A stretch of DNA of 64,000 nt from Diphasiastrum complanatum (lineage: Eukaryota; Streptophyta; Lycopodiopsida; Lycopodiales; Lycopodiaceae), in contig CM055110.1 of assembly GCA_029204225.1 (NCBI GenBank), forward strand, positions 47,590,921 to 47,654,920. The letters run 5' to 3'. Of the stretch, positions 57,430 to 64,000 are shown in pieces. The notes under the pieces were generated by a model that made no database searches, was not told where the DNA came from, and saw only the letters and a program-made list of their open reading frames with translations. Positions within the stretch are counted from its first letter, which is position 1. Each line of letters starts with the position of its first letter. The translations under genes and the position numbers were made by a program.

Positions 57430-57975
57430 ACCAATTTGGACAGTTGTGGCTCAAAAGATTGAAGAAAGCCTTAGCATTTGCACTAATATTATGAGCGCCT
57501 AATTGGACAATCGAATTCCATGTGCCTACTGATGCATCAAAATATGTGATTGATCTGTGCAGATACAACTGAGTGAATATAAAAAAACTTTCTGATCAGA
57601 TTTGCTAGCCGAGAACTTAACAATACTGAAGTGAACTATTTTACCAAAAGAAACAAAAAGCGTTGGCTATGGTTATTTCAGTTAAAAAGTTTTGACATCA
57701 TTTGATGGCCAGACATTTTGCTTTTTACACTGATCATCAACCATTGCTTTATTTAGTAAACAAGACATGCAATACAGGATGCATTGCAAGATGGTTACGT
57801 TTACTATCAGAATTTGACTTTCACATTATCTTGCCAATCATATTTCTAGAATACAAACAACACCTGTTACTACCAAAGTTAATGATGAACTACCAGATGT
57901 TGCACTATTTTATGTTGAAGCAGTACATGAGTGGCAACAAATCTAGTTGAATATCTGATGATGGGTCAACATAAT
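57430..57975 (+). pseudogene. gypsy RNase H (copy B)
   Basis: Broken pieces of the KLKKALA and TDASKYV region precede an open stretch (57702-57950) with ARHFAFYTDHQPLLYLVNKT and ARWLRLLSEFDF. The next frame gives LPDVALFYVEAV-like sequence and ends LVEYLMMGQ at 57970. The match with copies A and C is close. Confidence 0.8.
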
Positions 57976-58735
57976 AATATTGACATCCAAAGTTTCTTTG
58001 GTCTCAAGTTCGAGCCTCTCCTTGGAAACCAAGAAGCATTGAATGTGCTCAGCCCAAAAGATGGGTTTGAATTGCCCCCTACATGGCAAGGGTCACATGT
58101 CACCTCATGTCCCAAAAATAGCAACTCATTGTAAGTATGAAAGGAGAGGAGACCCAATTTTTTTCCCTTGGCCAATGAAAAGACTTTATTTTAAATTTAA
58201 GACTTGCTCTACAATGTAGTTTGAAAAAGGCCTTATATGAAAGACAATGTAATTTGAAACAGCCCTTAAATGAAACCGCCATTATATGACAAGAGATATT
58301 AAAGAGTCTTTATAAAGTGGGAGTTGATAGGGAAGATGTTAAAGCTGCAGACCCTATACAGTGATACATACACTCACTACTCACTAGCTCGGAGAAGTAA
58401 AGGCTAAGAGCTAAGAGTCTGTACAGCTCTACGGTTAAGCAGCCAATGTAAATGCTTCCTCTTGTACTGTTGAACATTTACTCTAATCGTAACGCAATAT
58501 GAAGGAAAAAGTTACTAGAATTTTGCTAATCTCATGCTTTTTCTGAACTGTCATGATCTACAAAACGTGAAACTTGAAAGCAAAAATCTTCTTTTGAGTT
58601 TTGTGCCCAGCCGCCCAGGCCCAGGCCCCCAGAGCAAGAGGCCAGAGCTCAATAATCGAAATCTATCTTCTACTGTACAAGCATGTTATTCAATGTTCAT
58701 GTATCGCTGGGAATCGTACGCGTGATGCTTGCTGC
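57976..58735. other. upstream region of the three-exon gene
   Basis: A sharp border with copy B lies at about 57975. GTTCGAGCC at 58009 looks like a B box, but no matching A box is seen at the right distance. Otherwise no feature. Confidence 0.4.
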
Positions 58736-58738
58736 TGC

Positions 58739-58749
58739 ATATATATTAC
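58739..58749 (+). promoter_or_regulatory. TATA box of the three-exon gene
   Basis: CATATATATTA lies about 75 bases before the ATG at 58820, which would give a leader of about 45 bases. Confidence 0.45.
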
Positions 58750-58819
58750 ATTCTACAAGTTGAATCATCGTTTGCAAATGTTGCATCATTCATTCCTTCC
58801 TTTCAATTTTTGATAAACA

Positions 58820-59850
58820 ATGGAGAGCATGACGACGTCAGCTCTGGCCCTGAAGAAGGGCGCTGCACTGGTGCACCATTACACATCCAATGGTTCCCTG
58901 CAAACATACTTGGTTCGAATGAAAGAGGTGAATCTCAACAGCGGCAAAGAAGAGGATGTAGTGATTAAAATCTCCTGGGATCTGAAAGCGCTTGTTTCTA
59001 ACATTTTTACTTCCACGAAAACCGTGCGCCTTCAGGTTTCTGTAGCCTCTCAGAGCCAGTTAGTAGTGCAAGTATTTAGTGCCACACTCTTAAATTTGAG
59101 TGTTGTCTTAAATTTCTTCTGAAACTTTGCTGCCTTTTCGCATGTTCACAGATTCTTTCCTTGATTGTTGAAAAGCTTCGTCATGAAAGTTACGTGAAAA
59201 AGTTTCTAGAACCAAAAGCTGGACCTTATCAAATCATTTCGTATCGTTCTAATCCCTTTCTTTCCCCCAAACATTTGCTGTACACGCGTTTTTTGGAGTC
59301 ATTCGAAACTGCCGTGGACCTGAACCGAGAAGGCTTTGGTATGTCATTGCTTCGATGCTTCAATGGTTCTACAAATCAAGTATCCACGTATAACCTGCTT
59401 TGCGGTAGAACATGTATTAGTCTGCTTCTTTATAGGATGATTTAAGACTACTTGCTAATCAGTTAGCAATGACGTCTTTGGACAGGACGACTCTTTGACA
59501 AAATCCGATATGACCAGCATATTGATAGTGAAAACCAAGAAGATGACATGATCATTACGTGCTTCCATGGCACTAACCACGAATGCATGGATAATATCAT
59601 GCAAAATGGTATGGATCCTTCCCTAAGAAGGAGTACACCAGACAGGGACTGGTTTGCTACTAGTGCGTCAGAAAGCATCAAATACACTATCCGAGAAACT
59701 TCACGAGAGCTTGTTCGCAGTGAAGGAAAAAAACTGTTGATTTTTCTATTGATCAAAGAGGTTTCATCAGCCGAAAGCAGTGGTGTCATAACCATTTGCT
59801 CATCACGAAATCAACTGCCTGTCGGAGAAGCTACTTTTGGTAAGGTTTAG
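58820..59850 (+). CDS. intact three-exon gene, ADP-ribosyltransferase-like C-terminal half
   Basis: Exons 58820-59071, 59152-59338 and 59486-59850 add up to 804 bases, 267 residues and a TAG, with no stop or frame break. Borders: CAA/GTATTT...TTCACAG, phase 0; TTTG/GTATGT...GGACAG, phase 1. The ATG context AACAATGGAG is good. Residues 1-150 show no known domain; two helical parts around ALVSNIF and LSLIVEKLRHESYVKKFLEP. From about residue 170, IITCFHGTNHECMDNIMQNG, DWFATSASESIKYT and KKLLIFLLIKEV follow, then ICSSRNQLPV. HGT, a [YF]FA..S..S..Y block and a late hydrophobic strand are the order seen in PARP-type ADP-ribosyltransferases; the His and Tyr are there, the third catalytic residue is not clear. 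Flanked by retroelement debris but itself clean. Function is inferred. Confidence 0.7.
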
Positions 59851-61078
59851 ACTTCCCGCAGAAATTTGGTTTTACATTGGTCAAAGCATCAGCTTACCAA
59901 GGTCGACGTTTTAATACGACCTGAACATTCAATACACTTTTTTGGTCTTGTATGTGCACGTTATTGCGGCTAAGTGGAGTCAAACTCCAAAGGTAAACGA
60001 GCGGAAAGATGCCACTTTTATAGGATTTGATGAACAGTTTTGAATGTATAGAGTTTATATCTTTTTAAGCATGGAAGATGTTTATTAGTAGCTAAAACTA
60101 GTCTTGAAATCAAGTCAATACAGCTCTGTGATTCAACGAACCTAATCAACATATGATTTCATCTTTGGATACTGTGAACTAATGGGTGAGGGCATATTTT
60201 GATGATTGAAATTGATATTATCATGAAATTTATTTTCTATTTCTAACCAGAGAGACGACACGTCAAAGTTGTTAGGAAGAGGAAATATCTACATGCTTCA
60301 ATGGAAACAGATACCAAATCCACTCCTTTCATAAAAACTTGGGTGTAGCATCTGAGCAGGGAGCAGTCTTTTCATGTTAAGAAGCTTTGACAAATAACGT
60401 TTTTCAAAGCTTCTCTTTTTTTCCTTTTTAACTTAATAGTAGTAGTCAGACAATTGAAGCATAATGGTTCCAAAGACTCCCGCATTGAACGAATCGAAGC
60501 CTACGTTCAAGCATTGTGAATGTTAAAAGACGTAGCAAAAAGTGTAGCGGGTATTTTGGGAACCAAGGATGTGGCCCTCTGCCGCCCAACGAAATGCCTG
60601 GCTTCTGAGTGGATTTTAAAGAATCAACGTGTTAAGAATCAGCAGAAGATCAGGTGTCTACATTAGAATCTCTGTGGCGGCATAACATTCATCACGGTAT
60701 AACTATGTTGAGAATCTTACACCCAAAGATAAATCACTTTTGAAGACAAACAAAATTTCAAGCGATTTCAGACGAATTTCAGAAAACAGACAGCTTACAG
60801 AATGCCGCACTCCGAACGTGTTGTGCATGGTACCGAGCGGTGCCCCAAATCCTTGAGAGTCAATTCATTTAAGATGAAGAAAAGTCTGCATGTGATTTAT
60901 AACTCGAGATTTCATAATCTTTCATCATATATATAGAAATCCGTCTATGGCAAGAAATAGTTACTAGGATATTAGGTTTCCGCCACTCAACAATATCAAC
61001 CCCTGCTCTATGTGCCCTTCCAGCTAAATTGTGCTAGCCAGAATATCTTAACCAGATTTTAACAGTTCTTTCGTCCTT
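59851..61078. other. no gene recognised
   Basis: 3' region of the three-exon gene and AT-rich DNA. No AATAAA-type signal stands out near the stop. Confidence 0.35.
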
Positions 61079-61082
61079 ACAG

Positions 61083-61362
61083 TGGTTACACTTTTTGGTC
61101 TTCCAAAGACACTGCTTATGTAATACATAATGAATGGGCTGCACTTGAAGCATTTGTGTTAGATGATTCAAAATTAGATCCTGAATTTGCCCATGAACTG
61201 TATTTCTCATTGCAACATTTAAATGCTCACTATTGTGGTTGCTTTTGAGAATATAACTACTTTTTGTTGTATTTGAGTAGAACTGCAGCGAGTTTCTTTC
61301 ATTAGATTCAGCTGATAGAGTGCCCTGATGCCTACCTGACAGCTGAATATGAGGTTTTTCAA
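61083..61362 (+). other. two exon-like pieces, gene unknown
   Basis: After an acceptor CCTTACAG (61075-61082) a frame of 55 codons stays open to 61248 (GYTFWSSKDTAYVIHNEWAA, LDDSKLDPEFAHELYF). At 61306-61362 a 57-base piece with ideal borders (TTTCATTAG and CAA/GTAAGA) reads ECPDAYLTAEYEVF. They might be further exons of the gene at 58.8-59.9 kb or of an unseen gene; the frames do not join simply to the 59839 GTAAGG site. Confidence 0.3.
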
Positions 61363-61879
61363 GTAAGATGTTTCCCCAGTTTCATAGATAGCTTTGAATA
61401 AACCTTCTTTTTTCCTTAATCAATTGTTGTTTACAGCGCATTCTATGGCAGTAACTATTGTAAGTATTTCTGAGAAAAGGTTATTGTCCGTAAAAAGTGT
61501 GTGCTTACTTTGTAAGGGTTGCTCTTTTTGGAATTTTGAAAGAAAAGTTGAAACTATTCCCAAGGCTAATCTATCTTGGGTTTTGTCTTTGTTGTTTCAG
61601 CATCAACAATTAGTAATCATGATTGCAATGAGAAACAATCATTTGCATAAGAAAACTAAACCAAAAAGTGTGTATTTAACCAACTCATAGGACATCTTAT
61701 ATTGATTTCATCCTACATGCCAAGAAGCTAACGACTCGTGGTCACATTTCCATGACAAGTAGGTAGTTATCTATCTTAACGGTTGGACATGTCCTTGCAT
61801 TACTAAAGGGTTGTGCTTTGATTCCTTGTGCCTTTTTTGGCTTGAATTTGTCCAAATGGATGTCGTGTTGTATGCCAAG

Positions 61880-62222
61880 TGTTAGAATAAGTAAGCTCGA
61901 GTTTCTTTTACAGTTCCATGATTATTTTTTGTTTTAGCAGTGTTTTCGAGTTTTTTTTTTATGTAACATTTCACATGAGTGCTGGTTTGATGGAACATGT
62001 AGAGCAGAGTCGGAACGCGTCCCATAGCGGGGACCAAATTGCCATGCAGCGGTACCTCACAAAAACTAGATTGTATATATGTTCTTTGCTTTGTGTACAT
62101 ACACTTATACATATTTTTTTTGGGGATTGTGTGTGCTCTCTTCTTACAAGTTAATGTATCAAAGTGATTGCCATTAGGCTGTGTAAAGTTGTTTTTTTAA
62201 ATTGCTAGAACGATCCTTGACA
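61880..62222 (+). repeat. copia LTR candidate, about 343 bp
   Basis: TGTTAGAATAAG at the left and CCTTGACA at the right give TG...CA ends, and a primer site follows. No second copy in the window proves the left end. Confidence 0.5.
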
Positions 62223-62234
62223 TGGTATTAGAGC
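62223..62234 (+). other. primer-binding site, initiator-Met type, one mismatch
   Basis: TGGTATTAGAGC against the standard TGGTATCAGAGC. Confidence 0.65.
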
Positions 62235-62667
62235 TCGGGATAGATGCAGTTTGACAAAAGTTGAAAACCAAATGCTTGGAGAATTCGAAGAATCGGGATC
62301 CGATAGGCTTAGCAATCACTTGAATCAACTGGTCAGGGAGTCGATTGAGTTGAATACGGACATCTATTTGTCCCAATTGTGTCAACTTTAGGAAAATTAG
62401 AAGTGTTAAATTGTAAGTCTCTTCGAAAGAGCAGGTTTTGGAGTGTTATCACTCCATTCTCAATCGATTCCTCACCAATTGGCAATATGTTAGCCATAGC
62501 TAGGGTTTGAAGCCAAGAATATAAGTCAAATTTTGAATATGTAAAATCCTACAAGAAGTTGCCCAGGTAGTGTGACCAGGCTAGTGAGAGGGCGTGGACA
62601 GCCATATTGAGTGCTGGGTGCAAAAAGGATTTCATCAAAGGTGCAACAAATCCCAAGAAGCCATAGC

Positions 62668-62670
<3 letters not shown>

Positions 62671-62759
<89 letters not shown>
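62671..62759 (+). repeat. (GA)44 microsatellite
   Basis: A perfect run of 89 bases, located within what may be the internal part of the copia element starting at 61880. Confidence 0.97.
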
Positions 62760-62762
<3 letters not shown>

Positions 62763-62969
62763 TCGTGCCCTCCAGAGCAAGTGGAGTGATAGTGTTGGAA
62801 CTGGTTAGCGGCTATACTAATTCACTTTGAGACGCGAAGAGAATTGGGACACTCTATCACTATCAACGGACATGATTAACTCAATTGCGGTCGATGTAGG
62901 TAGTTGGATCTAAACAAGCCATTAGATGCAAGAGAATAAAAGAATTTGAATAGTTGAAGGGGTTGGAAG

Positions 62970-63281
62970 GGCAAACATCCATGCAAATTTATTAAAAACT
63001 TTTAGGTTGAAAAGGACCTTGAAGTTCAAATTCGTTTGGAAGGTGTAATTGATTCAAGGGAGAAAGATAGAGTAATTTTTTCAAAAGCCCATAACTTTTG
63101 GTCTAAAGCTCTATTTAATGCCATCCAAAAGCAAAAAGTCTTTAAATTAAGGGCAAAAAAAGGTTGTACCTTGCAAGTACAATTTCACTTGGATAGAGTT
63201 ATCATCGTTTCGCAGAGAAAGTGCGTCAAGGGGCAAAACATACCATTTCAGGAGCAAGGTAGTACTGTACCTTCTCCATGA
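62970..63281 (+). other. unrecognised open stretch, about 90 codons
   Basis: The frame reads KDLEVQIRLEGVIDSREKDR, FWSKALFNAIQKQKVF and CTLQVQFHLDRVIIVSQRKC. Mixed composition like a real protein and a stop at 63281. No family recognised and no splice sites convincingly placed. Confidence 0.3.
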
Positions 63282-63429
63282 ATTTCAAGTGCATTTTGTT
63301 GAAATTTTTCTTGTGCGGTAAGAAGCACTTATTGGCTCCGACAATCCATGTCCATGTCGTGCAGGAACTATGCTTGTTTGGCATTGATGTTGTGCCGGTT
63401 CTTTTTCAAAGGTATTTTTTTTCTCAAAT

Positions 63430-64000
63430 TCTTATGGCATCGTGGCGTCGAACTGTTCGGAGATGGAACAACATGGGCGACCCTAATGGTCTCTGGTGCT
63501 ACTTTGGCTTGATTTTGCTAATCTGTCTGGAATGAGGAATAAAAAATTGTCGAACTATCATGGCACTGTTTGAATCCTTCTCTAGGGGATTGGGGATCAA
63601 AGGGCCCTGGGCTCTTGGACATTTCAAAAATCTCATTTGGCCCCAAAGGGTTGGAATCATCGAACATGTCCATGAAAGCCTAGGTGCTTGGTGAGATCGC
63701 TCAAGTTTGTGGGGGTGAGGCGGCTTGAGTAGTTGTGATTGGAATGGTGGATCCAATGGTCACAGACTGACCCTGTGAGGAAACGGAGTCTAGAAAAGCA
63801 TCAATGGATTGGGGGATATGAAGTTCAGTGTGAATCGCAATAGGGGGAAGAAGCACAGCTGAAGAGGTTTGCTTAGTATGGCAACGTGACGCGGGTGGCG
63901 AGTCAGGAATGACGAATTCACTGCGCCCACGACGATGACTATGAGAACTTGAAGCTTGGTGTGACGACTCGACCGGTGTGTCTTCATCCACTGATAACAC
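63430..64000 (-). pseudogene. ORF of repeat family R, copy 2, cut by window edge
   Basis: The minus-strand open stretch from the edge reads SSHQASSSHSHRRGRSEFVI, PDSPPASRCHTKQTSSAVLL, then after a frame change FLKCPRAQGPLIPNPLEKDS. It matches copy 1 at 45070-45590, about 75-80% identical at DNA level, and the match continues to about 63430 (GGGTC...CAGTTCGAC). It confirms family R as a repeat. Confidence 0.7.

Larger units (their letters stand above)
54765..57975 (+). mobile_element. Ty3/gypsy copy B, gag tail to RNase H
   Basis: Same family as copy A, in the plus direction and without LTRs: gag zinc-finger tail, protease, linker, RT and RNase H. Integrase is missing; the match ends near 57975 just after the RNase H tail (LVEYLMMGQ, compare IVEYLMLGQ in copy A). 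It is a both-ends-truncated fragment. Confidence 0.85.

Noticed and set aside
58005-58030. GTTCGAGCC as the B box of a tRNA gene or SINE
   Set aside because: No A box at the right distance, no cloverleaf and no tail; a single 9-base match is not enough.

Overview
The window looks like nuclear DNA of a land plant with a large, transposon-rich genome. It is AT-rich, the genes have GT-AG introns, most of it is broken LTR retrotransposons of the Ty3/gypsy and Ty1/copia types, and it carries very long (GA)n microsatellites and a Helitron remnant. A non-flowering vascular plant (fern or gymnosperm) is a guess from the style of the repeats; nothing here fixes the species. There is no operon, rRNA, intact tRNA gene or CRISPR array.

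Layout. 0-5.9 kb: a minus-strand gypsy element (copy A) with LTR, tRNA-Asp-type primer site, long leader, gag, protease, RNase H and part of integrase; its reverse transcriptase has been deleted. 6.1-6.8 kb: an LTR whose sister lies inverted at 51.4-52.2 kb. 6.8-8.6 kb: a patchwork of gag, RT and integrase scraps plus a minus-strand Helitron Rep fragment lacking its catalytic centre. 9.4-10.2 kb: a chromovirus tail and LTR. 10.4-18.6 kb: a long LTR element that codes for gag only and holds a 31-unit minisatellite in its leader; its 3' LTR carries a MITE-like insertion. 18.6-31 kb: mostly featureless AT-rich DNA with one chromovirus LTR, duplications, (GA)/(CT) tracts and a possible pair of host exons at 27.9-28.4 kb. 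31.3-37.5 kb: copia gag-protease, gypsy and copia fragments, and several LTRs in opposite orientations. 37.5-38.0 kb: a transposase-like exon broken by a copia LTR. 40.8-43.7 kb: a copia gag scrap, an F-box-like fragment and small tandem duplications. 44.2-45.7 kb: an LTR fragment followed by a repeated ORF family, second copy at 63.4-64.0 kb on the other strand. 45.7-50.1 kb: a dense CACGTG cluster with a TATA box, then two convergent unrecognised genes. 50.7-52.2 kb: copia scraps, a very short LTR with a tRNA-like segment, and a head-to-head inverted repeat. 52.2-53.7 kb: a degraded chromovirus. 54.8-58.0 kb: gypsy copy B, same family as A but with the RT region present. 58.8-59.9 kb: the best host-gene candidate, three exons giving an uninterrupted 267-residue protein with an ADP-ribosyltransferase-like C-terminal half. 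61-63 kb: stray exon-like pieces, a copia LTR and a (GA)44 tract.

How it works together: nearly everything is decayed mobile DNA, nested and rearranged. Because gypsy copies A, B and C share a family, each can be used to see what the others lost. The most interesting items are the gag-only element with its minisatellite, the convergent gene pair behind the G-box promoter, the transposase-like exon, and the intact three-exon gene.
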